Shown here in pieces: positions 23,741-34,522 of a stretch of 64,000 bases of DNA. The notes beneath the pieces are model-generated. The model saw only the letters and a list, made by a program, of their open reading frames with translations, was not told where the DNA came from and ran no database searches. Origin of the DNA: Omphiscola glabra (lineage: Eukaryota; Mollusca; Gastropoda; Lymnaeidae); assembly GCA_964017045.1 (NCBI GenBank), contig OZ024799.1, positions 34,353,736-34,417,735 on the forward strand. The letters are read 5' to 3'. Positions within the stretch are counted from its first letter, which is position 1. Each line of letters starts with the position of its first letter. A program made the translations under genes and the position numbers.

Positions 23741-24586
23741 CAATAGGAGATGGTTTTAGTGGACACTACACATTCAATATTGGCTGGATAGTTATTGACC
23801 CGAGAAAGGGGTGGGGTCAGGTTTGAGTATGGAGGTAGGTGGGGGGGGGGGGGGGGGGTCATAGTTTGTTACCAAGTAGTTGTCTTGTGTCGTAAAATTT
23901 AATTAAAAGTTTAATACTGTAATTTTTTTTTTTAAATCGCATAATTATTATTTCACAGTTTTACGTATTTGAACTTATTTAAAAAAGAAAAGGAAAAAAC
24001 ACAAATAAAGACTTCCAATAGAAATTACCGACCTCCACCTTTGTACAGCCCCTTGATTATGTTTTATGATTAAAATCAGATGCAATTGTAAGTTGTGTAA
24101 AGGTTTGAGAATCTTTCTTATAACCAGACTAAAAAAAAACAGGAAAAAAGAATAATAAACATCTTTTTAAGAAAAAAACAAAAAACCAAGGCTCGGGCAT
24201 TGTTAAGATAAACGAGCAGATCAAGGTGATGGGTTAACTCCTGGAGTTTGCGCTGGGTTGGGGAGTTAAAGGGTTAAGCTGCACCTTCCTCCCCATTTGG
24301 CCTAAAGGTCACCTTAAGGGATTCTTTGAATAGCTGTGTGAGTACAGGTGAAGTCTGAGTCAAGGTGAATGCCTGGGTTGGAACCGTTTCACAGCCCTCC
24401 TTTCGTTTTCAGGCTCGTTAAAATCCGGAGGGAAAAAAATTTGAAAAGTCGGATTAAAACAAAAAGAAACAAAGCAAAAGAAATTTGAAAATTTTTAACT
24501 GCGTGCATTACAATATTGACATACCTGTTTGCAATTAAAAGGTAAAAGAAAAGTTGTTTATGTCGTGAATCTAATTATCGTATTAT
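23741..24586. other. Unique interval with a poly-G run
   Basis: No gene is supported. A run of about 18 G lies near 23841, followed by AT-rich sequence. Confidence 0.45.
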
Positions 24587-24759
24587 TATTATTTTTTGTT
24601 GGCATCCGTCCGTCACAAGGTGACGATGGTGTGGAATTCGCAGGACGAAATCCACAAGGCCTGGGATTATTCTTCTAGGATTATAAGCTGGTTCCCAACA
24701 GGAAATCGCCTCTCTCCACGCCGCTGGATGACCCCAAGGGAACATCATGTGGATGATAC

Positions 24760-24898
24760 ATCTTGGCACCAGTGGCGTCGCTGGAGTTGTCGGAATGTTT
24801 CATTGTTTCAATGTTATCCGCCTCCATCTCCGGGTTCGAATTAAGAGTTTCCTTCTCTTAGATGAGTTGCCGTCCAAGGTTAACGAGTCCCATCCATC
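24760..24898 (+). mobile_element. Possible SINE with tRNA-like promoter boxes
   Basis: An A-box-like tggcaccagtgg (about 24765) and a B-box-like gggttcgaatta (about 24833) are followed by tagatgagttgccgtccaag and cgagtcccatcc. The microsatellite starts at once after this and could be a SINE tail. The A box has one extra base and the spacing is a little long, so this is tentative. An overlapping 82-codon ORF is unrecognised. Confidence 0.4.
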
Positions 24899-25624
24899 CG
24901 ATATAGATATAGACATAGATATAGATATAGACATAGATATAGATATAGACATAGATATAGACATAGATATAGATATAGACATAGATATAGATGAAGATAT
25001 AGACATAGATATAGATATAGACATATATATAGACATCGATATAGATATAGATATAGACATAGATATAGATATAGACATAGATATAGATATAGACATATAT
25101 ATAGATATAGACATAGATATAGATATAGACATAGATATAGATATAGATATAGACATAGATATAGATATAGATATAGATATAGACATAGATATAGATATAG
25201 ATATAGATATAGACATAGTATAGATATATATATAGACATAGATATAGATATAGACATAGATATAGATATAAACATAGATATAGATATAGACATAAATATA
25301 GACAAAGATATAGATATAGACATAGATATAGATATAGATATAGACATAGATATAGATATAGACATAGATATAGATATAGACATAGATATAGATATAGACA
25401 TAGATATAGATATAGACATAGATATAGATATAGACATAGATATAGATATAGACATAGATATAGATATAGACATAGATATAGATATAGACATAGATATAGA
25501 TATAGACATAGATATAGATATAGACATAGATATAGATATAGACATAGATATAGATATAGATATAGATATAGACATAGATATAGATATAGACATAGATATA
25601 GATATAGACATAGATATAGATATA
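24899..25624. repeat. GATATA/GACATA hexamer microsatellite, 0.73 kb
   Basis: Six-base units gatata and gacata are arranged mostly as an 18-bp trimer, atagatatagatatagac. All frames stay open over long stretches, giving conceptual (Asp-Ile)n and (Tyr-Ile)n chains of up to 303 residues that should not be annotated as proteins. Confidence 0.98.
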
Positions 25625-26028
25625 ACTAAATCCAGGAACGCTGTGATCATTTACCTTTTTTTTTTTTTTTTTTTGCCATTGCATTAGGTGCCGTCCAAGG
25701 ATCTTACCCAAACAGAAAACGATAGCAGGTCCACCGCTATGTATATTTGTTGTATGTTGTATTAGTGTAATATTACGCTAGGTTGATAAATATATGTTCA
25801 GTCGGCTGAAGAAGGCGTTTGGCAGATGTGTTCATTACTTTTATTTGATGAAATGTCCTTCGGCTGCCGAACCGCACTTTCACACAACAAAGGTCAAAGG
25901 AACCTCTCATAGGCGTCTTCAAACTTTTTGAACACGGGGGCCCGTCACTTGGACGCTGCTGAGATACGGACTATAGTGTTGTTTTTTTAAACCTACGAAT
26001 TCCTATGCACACTGAAAATATCTAATCT
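25625..26028. other. Spacer with poly-T and dispersed-repeat fragments
   Basis: A run of about 22 T lies near 25653. The word gccgtccaagg near 25690 also occurs left of the microsatellite near 24871. Near 25806 ctgaagaaggcgtttggc resembles the motif of the inverted pair at 52.1 and 63.9 kb. Near 25910 gtcttcaaactttttgaaca is reminiscent of a hAT left end. Confidence 0.45.
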
Positions 26029-26635
26029 CAGTACCGTCACTAGGGGTAGCGGTTGTGGGTTGCTAATTCACCGAGTGACAGCCCACAGAATCATCCACCG
26101 AGTGACAGCCCACAGAATCATCCACCGAGTGACAGCCCACAGAATCATCCACCGAGTGACAGCCCACAGAATCATCCACCGAGTGACAGCTCACAGAATC
26201 ATCCACCGAGTGACAGCCCACAGAATTATCTATTGAGTGACAGCTCACAGAATCATCCACAGAGTGACAGCTTACAGAATCATCCACCGAGTGACATCCC
26301 ACAGAATCATCCACCGAGTGACAGCCCACGGAATCATCTACCGAGTGACAGCCCACAGAATCATCCACCGAGTGACAGCCCACGGAATCATCCACCGAGT
26401 GACAGCTCACGGAATCATCTACCGAGTGACAGCCCACAGAATCATCCACCGAGTGACATCCCACAGAATCATCCACCGAGTGACAGCCCACAGAAGGTTG
26501 AAACTAAATGAAAAATTCAAATTTAATTTCGTTCGCTACAGTAGGCAGACTCGAAGTAGGTGTATGATGAGATCTGGAAGTGTGACACCATGATATTTAC
26601 CGCACTGGGTGACACTGAACCTAGAGACACCCCTG
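26029..26635. mobile_element. Probable hAT-like MITE carrying an internal minisatellite
   Basis: The left end cagtaccgtcactagg pairs imperfectly with the reverse complement of the right end, caggggtgtctctagg. The right interior (accgcactgggtgacactga) resembles the minisatellite unit (caccgagtgacagccc), suggesting the array grew from MITE sequence. The 8-bp flanks match only about half, so the ends are uncertain. Confidence 0.5.
26066..26497. repeat. 27-bp minisatellite, about 16 copies
   Basis: The unit contains gtgacagcccacagaatcat followed by ccaccga. Because 27 is a multiple of 3, ORFs of 118-152 codons are open on both strands (nonapeptide repeat NHPPSDSPQ on plus). No flanking sequence suggests a real protein. 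Confidence 0.97.
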
Positions 26636-27179
26636 TGTTTTATTTGTAGTTTTAAAAAAAATAATTTAAAACAAGAACAAACGGAATAATTACAACAGTC
26701 AAAGTTCTAAACATTGAACATTTAACTTATTATCTGTTAAATGGAAAGTTTGAAAGTATGGGGTCCGCTTTTGACTATGAGATTCCAATATCATTTTTTT
26801 TTTCACTGTTATCCGGGTAGCCAAACGGCGGCCCGGCGGACCGGGTTAAGGACCCCAGTGGGGGCCAGATCTGTCCCACGGGCCGTTGTCTGAGGACCAA
26901 TTGTCAAAATAATATCTTGTAACTCTGTAATGCAGTATGTTGCCGTTCATTGAGTTTGGTGCAGGTTGGTGAAGGTTGGTGTTATTCGTGGAGTTTGGTG
27001 CAGTTAATTAATTGTCAGCATAAGTTCTCGACCAAAAAAAAAGTATTCCTCAAGCTATGTGTTGATACCTATAAAGATTGTGAACGTCTGCCGGTTCATA
27101 TTGAAAAGTTGTTACCATCAAAATACAAGTGCAGTGCTGACGTTTACATGCCGCCTTACAATGTTGTGAAGACTTGAGA
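26636..27179. other. Unique interval with a GC-rich hAT-end-like patch
   Basis: Positions about 26830-26895 carry ggcggcccggcggaccggg and cccacgggccgttgtctga, resembling the right ends of hAT elements. No paired left end with a target duplication was found. The rest is unremarkable. Confidence 0.45.
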
Positions 27180-27486
27180 CCACGCCTGTGATGACCTTTG
27201 TGCTGACCTTTGTGCTGACCTTTGTGCTGACCTTTGCGCCGACCTCTGTGCCGACCTTTGTGCCGACCTTTGTGCTGACCTTTGTGCTGACCTTTGTGCC
27301 GACCTTTGTGCCGACCTTTGTGCTGACCTTTGTGCTGACCTTTGTGCTGACCTTTGTGCTGACCTTTGTGCTGACCTTTGTGCTGACCTTTGTGCCGACC
27401 TTTGTGCCGACCTTAATGCCGACCGTTGTGCCGACCTTTGTGCCGACCTTTGTGCCGACCTTTGTGCCGACCTTTGTGCTGACCTC
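27180..27486. repeat. 12-bp minisatellite, about 25 copies
   Basis: Units gacctttgtgct and gacctttgtgcc occur in blocks. Two ORFs of 114-117 codons (FVLTFVPT on plus, QRSA on minus) are pure repeat. Confidence 0.97.
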
Positions 27487-27679
27487 AAAGACAGCACGCG
27501 CGAAATCACTTTCTTTATTAGAAATTTATTAAAATGTTATGGTTGCAAGGGAAGGATATATCACGCTTATTAAAATGAAAACTTCCACATAAAAATCTTT
27601 TAGTATCAAAATTAACTTAAGTGAAGCTCGTTGTAGGGCGTCTGAAGTTAGACGCCTTTCCAAGTCCATCTGAGCTAGG

Positions 27680-27890
27680 GCAGAAGAGCAGAGTGGATCT
27701 TTTCAGGGTAAAAGAGAAGAGTGGATCTTGTGGAAGAGAAGATCTTGTCAGAAGAGAAAAGTGGATCTTGTTAGGGTGGAAGAGAAGAGTTGATCTTGTC
27801 AGAGTAGAAGAGTGGATCTTGTCAGAGTAGAAGAGACGAGTGGATCTTGTCAGAGTTGAAGAGACGAGTGGATCTTATCAGAGTTGACAA
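27680..27890. repeat. 28-bp imperfect minisatellite, about 7 copies
   Basis: The unit contains gtggatcttgtcagagttga followed by agagacga. Left copies are diverged; the right ones are nearly identical. Confidence 0.88.
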
Positions 27891-28029
27891 TAGCTGAGGG
27901 AATCACATTTGAATTTTAATAAAGACTCTAATATCTGCGGCTCTTCTACATTTAACTGTGATATTACATTACAAAGATAGTCGCGAAAACTATTATTGTG
28001 AGACTGCTTAAAATACTCTAAGACATGGG

Positions 28030-28103
28030 GTGCTCACAACGAGTTGATGGCCTCCAAAAAAAAGGGGGGAGGGGCAGAAAAAGTTTGAGAGCCACTGTTA
28101 TTG
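28030..28103 (+). mobile_element. Possible hAT right-end remnant
   Basis: The sequence ends agtttgagagccactg after a purine-rich ggggcagaaaa stretch, similar in form to hAT-family right termini. No left end is evident. Confidence 0.35.
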
Positions 28104-28164
28104 ACATAAAGTGGTGTCAAATTACAGGAATGGTGTAAGGAGGGATTCCCCTACCGAAACCCCG

Positions 28165-28415
28165 ACCGGTGCCCGTCTTTTAGGATTCATCTACCGGTGC
28201 CCCTCTTTTAGGATCCATCTACCTGCGCCCCTCTTCTAGGATCCATCTACCTACACCCCTCTTTTAGGATCCATCTACCCGCGCCCGTCTTTTAGGATCC
28301 ATCTACCCGAGCCCCTCTTTCAGGATCCATCTACCGGTGACCCTCTTTTAGGATCCATCTACATGCGCCCCTCTTTTAGGGTCCATCTACCTGCGCCCCT
28401 CTTTTAGGGTCCATC
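28165..28415. repeat. 28-bp minisatellite, about 9 copies
   Basis: The unit contains ctcttttaggatccatctac followed by ctgcgccc. Most copies hold a ggatcc palindrome. Confidence 0.93.
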
Positions 28416-28469
28416 CCCCACACTAATCCTGTGTGTAACTGACAATGATTACGTCTTCATATAATCTTA

Positions 28470-28720
28470 CCTCAGCACACCAATGAATTCAATGTAATCA
28501 TACCACAGAATACTAAGCATAACCAGTTAAATCATAACCTCAGCACCAAGTATACCAATGTAATCATACCAAGCATTTCAATGTAATCATACCATAGGAC
28601 CATGCATACCAATGTAATCATACCATAGCACCAAATATACCAATCAAATCATACCACAGCACCAAACACTAATCAAAACATACCACAGCACCAAATATAC
28701 GAATTAAATCTTAGGACAGC
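28470..28720. repeat. Diverged repeat of about 30 bp
   Basis: The words accaatgtaatcatacca and cacagcaccaa recur with many substitutions and indels, consistent with an old array. Confidence 0.7.
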
Positions 28721-29070
28721 AAGGTAACCCACGCCCAAAGTAAATTACTCTCACAACAGTTCACCCTGGTAATCCCAAATGTAATCTTAACACAGCACAC
28801 CCTGGAAGCTCAAAATTTAATTTTACCACCGCAATTCGAATCGCCACTCCATCCCACCCCACCGCACTCCATAACTGCCCCCCCCCCCACTTTGGCCGGC
28901 CGGCCCAGCTGCCAATCGATGTGAGACTGAAGATGTCCTTAAATATGCTCATTCCCACAGATGCCATCGAGCAGTCTGACATTTATAGCCGTCCTCCTGT
29001 AGATCAAATAAGAGTTTGTCAGTTTATCAATCGACTTCTGTAGCTTCCCGTCAGTAGGAACAAATACCAT

Positions 29071-29118
<48 letters not shown>

Positions 29119-29339
29119 AGAGGAGTCCATGTGGAGGGAGAGAATACAATGCGACACATGCGTTGTTTGTTTTGTTTCACCCCCCCCTCCCCCACATTTG
29201 ATTGACGTCGTTGCTTTATCTGTTGGCGCACGTCCTTGTTATCATTGTTCCAGACGTGATTAAAAAATATATGACGTCATCCCCAGGTGTCACGCTAGCC
29301 CTAGACCAGGCATCAAAACTGGTGTAGCCGGACATAGCA
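28721..29339. other. Unique spacer with CT microsatellite
   Basis: No gene is supported. A CT dinucleotide tract spans about 29071-29115. Poly-C patches lie near 28877 and 29180. Confidence 0.5.
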
Positions 29340-29852
29340 ATAATTGAATCGCGAAAATCTTAGAGCAGCCTTATAGGACATCCAAGAGCAATGTTAGAGT
29401 ACATCTAAGAGCATTGTTGTAGGACATCTAAGAGCAATGTTGTAGGACTTCTAAGAGCAATGTTGTAGGACATCTAAGAGCAATGTTGTAGGACTTCTAA
29501 GAGCAATGTTGTAGGACAACTAAGAGCAATATTGTAGGACAACTAAGAGCAATGTTAGAGTACATCTAAGAGCAATGTGAGAGGACATCAAAGGGCAATG
29601 TTGTAGGACTTCTAAGAGCAATGTTGTAAGACAACTAAGAGCAATGTTATAGGACATCTAAGAGCAATGTGAGAGGACATCAAAGGGCAATGTTGTAGGA
29701 CTTCTAAGAGCAATGTTGTAGGACAACTAAGAACAATGTTGTAGGACATCTAAGAGCAATGTGAGAGGACATCAAAGGGCAATGTTGTAGGACTTCTAAG
29801 AGCAATGTTGTAGGACAACTAAGAGCAATGTTATAGGACATCTAAGAGCAAA
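29340..29852. repeat. 23-bp minisatellite with a 92-bp higher-order repeat
   Basis: The unit contains agagcaatgttgtaggacaa. From 29577 a four-unit block beginning gtgagaggacatcaaaggg recurs at exactly 29577, 29669 and 29761. Confidence 0.95.
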
Positions 29853-29877
29853 TTACGACACTATTATAAGAACAGCT

Positions 29878-29918
29878 AAATATATATATTTGTTTTTATA
29901 TATATATATATATATACG
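29878..29918. repeat. TA microsatellite
   Basis: Two TA-rich tracts are separated by ttgttt. Confidence 0.88.
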
Positions 29919-29972
29919 AACACAAGTATAGGAAGAGCTGTATATATGTATTGAAACGTTATCATGCAGCAC

Positions 29973-30159
29973 CAGGCCCGACCCTAACAATTGCGGGGCC
30001 CTATGCGAAACGGATTGCGCGGGGCCCATTCTGGGTAGAGGATAAAGATAATAAGGGAAAATTGAGATTTTGTATTAGAAAATAAATTCGGGGCGGGGCC
30101 TATGAAAGTGCCGGGCCAAATGCGGCCGCATAGGTTGAAGTGGCCTAAGGCCGGCCCTG
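29973..30159. mobile_element. hAT-like MITE, 187 bp
   Basis: The left end caggcccgaccctaac pairs with the reverse complement of the right end, cagggccggccttagg. The flanking 8-mers tgcagcac (29965-29972) and tgctggac (30160-30167) agree at six positions, a decayed 8-bp target duplication. The inside is GC-rich (gcggggccc, ggggcggggcc) and an ORF over it is spurious. Confidence 0.72.
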
Positions 30160-30680
30160 TGCTGGACTCTGTGGACCGGATCCACAAGTTGTCGACATCG
30201 GATATGGTTTTCTGAATGTCACTTGTTATACTTCATGGTAATATTTAGTTGCATGGTAATTAAGACATTCAGTGTTGTAAGTTTTCATGCAGCCAACAAA
30301 GATATTCAGTCAATACAGCCGACCTTTGATGTCTATCTCGTCGTGTGTTCATTGAACCGTGACTAAAGCCACTCTTTTAGGCTTATCATAGTTTCCGCTA
30401 GATGAGAATCACCAGTTGTCTGGCGTTGATCTCTCCATGCTTGATCAACTTCTAATATAGGCCAAACAATTAGGATTCAGTTTCGTCACGGTCACAATTT
30501 CCACACAAAAATTTGTAACACTCTGGAGCTGAGAGATTCTCAACGTTTGAAGTGTAGGAACCGAATGTGACATTACAGTAAATTACAGTTACAGTTCTTT
30601 CAATTGACATTTGATCATTTAAATTTGCATTAAATTCAGTAAGTGAAGTGAATATATTGCATGTTTTAGCATTCTGATTT
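30160..30680. other. Unique interval
   Basis: No gene or repeat is evident. Confidence 0.45.
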
Positions 30681-30684
30681 TATT

Positions 30685-31030
30685 TGTGTCCTCTCCTTCT
30701 CTCTCCTACCTTGTTTCTCTCACCTTCTCTCTCTCTCTCTCTCTATCACCTTATCTCTCTCTCCTCTTCTGTCTCTTCCCTTTTCTCTCTTATTCACATT
30801 CTCTATATCTCCCTTCTCTCCCCACCTGGCCACCTTCTCTATCTCCCGCCTTCTATCTCTCACCTTCTCTCTCATTCTCTCTATCAACTTCTATCTCTCA
30901 GCTTCTCTCTCTCACCTTCTCCTTCTTCTCTCTCCTTCTTACTCTCGCACCTTCTCTCTCCCAATTCCGGCCATCGCTGTTTCTCCTTCTCCGTATGTGT
31001 GTGTGTGTCTCCAGTCTCCCTTTCTCTATC
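30685..31030. repeat. CT-rich low-complexity tract
   Basis: Imperfect ctctct and accttct repeats run for about 340 bases and end in a short GT tract. ORFs of 118-158 codons here are Ser/Leu/Pro-rich artefacts. Confidence 0.9.
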
Positions 31031-31299
31031 TATAAAATAAGCTCACAGGTCCGGTGCTTTCAGCCTACTAATCCTGACCTTGACCCCTCTTCCCGCACGG
31101 AGCCAGCCCCTGTGATGTGTGTGATCTTGCTTCACACAGCCGATCACCCAGGGTCACGGTGACCTCCACTGGTCGCGATAATACTCATGCATGGGTTACC
31201 ACCACACGAGTCTCAAATGGAAAATGGGGAGGGGGGAGCAATTATTGGACGGTGAGAAAAACAGATTATGAGACAGAGAGAAGAATCGATTTTTTTAAA

Positions 31300-31438
31300 G
31301 TGAAAGAGAGAGAGAGAGATCGAGGGATCACATGGTTGAAGAAGGAGAAAGGGACTGAGTGTGTGTGCGAGAGAGAGAGAGAGAGAGACAAACAGACAGA
31401 CAGACAGAGACAGACACAGAGACAGACAGACAGACAGA
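31300..31438. repeat. GA and GACA microsatellites
   Basis: GA tracts at about 31302-31318 and 31370-31388 precede a GACA tetramer tract to about 31438. Confidence 0.9.
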
Positions 31439-31444
31439 ACTACT

Positions 31445-31560
31445 GCATGGGTGGATCAATCGATACAAGTGTGTGAACTAAATTTTGAAAATCCATGCTT
31501 CTCACGTAGATTTCCTGCTCACGTGTCGAAAAAACCTTCTCATTTATTTGTTATGCTACA
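31445..31560 (+). repeat. Dispersed repeat, copy B
   Basis: This matches the reverse complement of 15439-15570 over about 110 bases with scattered substitutions. It follows a GACA microsatellite, whereas copy A abuts a poly-C run. Confidence 0.75.
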
Positions 31561-32515
31561 GAGGTTGGGCCTGTACTTAAAGGGAACCGCAAATGCTCTA
31601 TAATAAGAATTCCTTTAACGATTTCAAACACTACTATCATTCTATTAATATCCCGATTCCTCGATATTCTTTTACCAGACAAGTTTCACTTAGATTCTCT
31701 ATTGATTATTCGCTACGGTTGTATACGTTCTTGAGAGTGTAGGTCTGTAGGTGTAGCTGTGTGAGTGTGCGGCTATTCTCATGTTTGTGTTGATGTGAAT
31801 GTGTGTGTGTGTGTTTCCGACCAGTTCGACTATTCAAATCTTGCCGCTAGTTCTATGGATGTTTTCCTCTCCTTTAAAACCAGGGTTAGACTGGAGCAAT
31901 TTCTTCTCTCATCGTGATGCAGGGGAAATTTTTTCCATGACGTCACTAACTGGGAATTGCCGCTCCAGGCGCAACCGGTGCATTATTTACCTTTCACTGT
32001 CTACATCCGGATTTGTGGAGTCGGAAATATGTTTTAAAATATACTCCTGGAATACTAACTCGACTTAGATTCCGACTCCTCTCTATGACGTCAAGAAATG
32101 TGTCAATTATTTTATTAAATTTCAACTTTTAAATTAAATTTAAAAAATAATTTAACATGTAGATACGTATATACTTTTGTTGGTCTGCAGTGAATAGTTT
32201 CAGCAGTAACATGAACATATATATTTTTTTAAAAGCTTTTCAAGTTACACAAGTTTCTTTGATAAAATGCACTAAAAAGCAGAACATAATTTCTTTTCTG
32301 GTTATCTCAACATTTCGGTGACACGTGACTTAAAATCAAATTGATTTGAATAAGAAAACTGCAAAAAGTCAAACAGAAACATGGTACTTTTCATCTATAA
32401 ATAGAATCTTTACGGTACTTCCTTTTAAAAAAGTATAAGAAGTGCTCGACAGTGTCAAATACCCCCCCCCCCCGCGTACCCCTGCACTTCCCACCGATAT
32501 ATCTGCAACAGGCAC
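31561..32515. other. Unique interval
   Basis: No gene is supported. A GT tract lies near 31800, an AT-rich segment at 32100-32420, and a run of 13 C near 32462. An 89-codon ORF at 31799-32068 is unrecognised. Confidence 0.45.
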
Positions 32516-32812
32516 TCTTTAAGACGTCCGGCAAGATTACATGATATGCTTTAAGACGTCCGGCAAGCTCACATGATATGCAATAAGACGTCCTGCAAGT
32601 TCACGAGATATGCAATAGGACGTCCGGCAAGTTCACATGATATGCAATAAGACGTCCAGCAAGTTCACATTATATGCAATAAGACGTCCGGCAAGTTCAC
32701 ATGATATGCTTTAAGACGTCCAGCAAGTTCACATGATATGCAATAAGACGTCCGGCAAGTTCACATGATATGCAATAAGACGTCCAGCAAGTTCACATGA
32801 TATGCAATAAGG
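32516..32812. repeat. 32-bp minisatellite, about 9 copies
   Basis: The unit contains taagacgtccggcaagttca followed by catgatatgcaa. Nearly every unit carries a gacgtc palindrome. Confidence 0.95.
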
Positions 32813-32871
32813 TTCAATGATATTTGGGCACTTCACGTCTTACACTCCTAAACACACATATGACTGGACGG

Positions 32872-33136
32872 GCACATAAATACACGCACGTGTAGACATA
32901 CATATACGTGTAGACATACATATACGTGTAGACATACATTTACGTGCAGACAAACCTGCACGTGCAGACATGCATATACGTGTAGACATACATATACGTG
33001 CAGACAAACCTGCACGTGTAGACATACATATACGTGTAAACATTCATATACGTGCAGACAAACCTGCACGTGCAGACATACATATGCGTGTAGACAGACA
33101 TATGCGTGTAGACATACATATGCGTGTAGACAGATA
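32872..33136. repeat. 18-bp minisatellite, about 14 copies
   Basis: Units are variants of gtgtagacatacatatac, with a second class gtgcagacaaacctgcac that is itself partly palindromic. Several copies hold a cacgtg hexamer. The minus-strand ORFs are artefacts. Confidence 0.93.
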
Positions 33137-33261
33137 ACAGACAGTGACACGCGTTGATTGTGGTTTCTGATTTCAGGGACGTGGTCTACTGAATGCGATT
33201 TTAACTTTTGTAGGACCAGATTGCCAAGCACGTTGGTCAACAAAGCCGCGGAAACTTTGTG

Positions 33262-33850
33262 GGTTATGTTTCTGTTATGTTCCTGTTATGTTCCTGGTAT
33301 GTTTCTGTTATGTTCCTGTTATGTTTCTGTTATGTTCCTGGTATGTTCCTGGTATGTTCCTGGTATGTTTCTGGTATGTTCCTGGTATGTTTCTGTTATG
33401 TTCCTGGTGTGTTTCTGGTATGTTCCTGGTAGTTTCTGGTATGTTCCTGGTATGTTTCTGTTATGTTCCTGGTATGTTTCTGTTATGTTCTTGGTATGTT
33501 CCTGGTATGTTCCTGGTATGTTCCTGGTATGTTTCTGTTATGTTCCTGGTATGTTTCTGTTATGTTCCTGGTATGTTCCTGGTATGTTCCTGGTATGTTC
33601 CTGGTATGTTTCTGGTATGTTCCTGGTATGTTTCTGGTATGTTCCTGGTATGTTTCTGGTATGTTCCTGGTGTGTTTCTGGTATGTTCTTGGTATGTTTC
33701 TGGTATGTTCCTGGTATGTTTCTGGTATGTTCCTGGTATGTTCCTGGTGTGTTTCTGGTGTGTTTCTGGTATGTTCCTGGTGTGTTTCTGGTAGTTCCTG
33801 GTATGTTTCTGTTATGTTCCTGGTATGTTCCTGGTATGTTCCTGGTATGC
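33262..33850. repeat. 11-bp minisatellite, about 53 copies
   Basis: Units atgttcctggt, atgtttctggt and atgtttctgtt run for 0.6 kb. A 254-codon plus-strand ORF (33158-33922) and 108-134-codon minus-strand ORFs cover it. Eleven is not a multiple of 3, so the translation period is 11 residues, the expected result for noncoding DNA. Confidence 0.97.
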
Positions 33851-34383
33851 GTATGGCTCCCCAATTTTTTTCTTTTAAAAATACCAACTGTCAGTGGAAA
33901 ACTTTTTTGGACTTGTCAGTAGAAATTTATGTATGGTGGCGGAGTCGCTACGTGGGACTTGTGTGTACAACTAGTACGCTCATCGTGTACATAACATCCT
34001 ACCACGGTGTTGTTTGGGGGGAAAGGTATAAGTTCAAATACACACAGACACTACCAAAAGCAAGAATCTTCGAATACCGAGCACCTCCTGACATCAGCCA
34101 GAACCTTCTAAAATCAACCTGACAAATTCCCCCCCCTTTCCCCCCCCCCCACCCCAAGAATTTGCTAGCTAGCTAGACACGTTCTATTTGATTCGCGGGT
34201 GTGTAACCTTCGCCTGACTTGCCGAACTGACCAGAGATGTCATAATAGTTTCGATATAGAGGTTTAGGGATTTTTCTTGGGTGTGAACGGAAACATTTTT
34301 GGGCGATTATTTACTTTCCATGCATTTATAAAACCGTATTTTTTGGTGTGGTATGGACTGGGAAGGTTCAATGTATGAAAGTT
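33851..34383. other. Unique spacer with poly-C runs
   Basis: No gene is supported. C runs lie near 34129-34151. Confidence 0.45.
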
Positions 34384-34522
34384 CGGGGCTGGTTCTGGTG
34401 GCTGGTTCTGAGATGAATGACTTGGGGCTGGTTCCGAGATGAATGACTTGGGGCTGGTTCCGAGATGAATGGCTTGGGGTTGGTTCTGAGATGAATGACT
34501 TGGGGCTGGTTCTGAGATGGAT
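34384..34522. repeat. 26-bp minisatellite, about 5 copies
   Basis: The unit contains gggctggttctgagatgaat followed by gacttg. Confidence 0.93.

Noticed and set aside
24800..25711. 303-codon minus-strand and 158-codon plus-strand ORFs (Tyr-Ile and Asp-Ile chains)
   Set aside because: They translate the GATATA/GACATA microsatellite and carry no domain.
26053..26511. 152-codon ORF with NHPPSDSPQ nonapeptides, resembling a structural repeat protein
   Set aside because: The opposite strand is equally open, there is no signal peptide, and the array sits in MITE-like flanks.
25905..26895. A single large hAT element from gtcttcaaactttttgaaca to gggccgttgtctgagg
   Set aside because: Both ends look hAT-like, but the terminal similarity is modest and the flanking octamers do not match, so I list the ends only as notes.
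30684..31162. 158-codon Ser/Leu-rich ORF
   Set aside because: It is a polypyrimidine low-complexity translation; the overlapping frames look alike.
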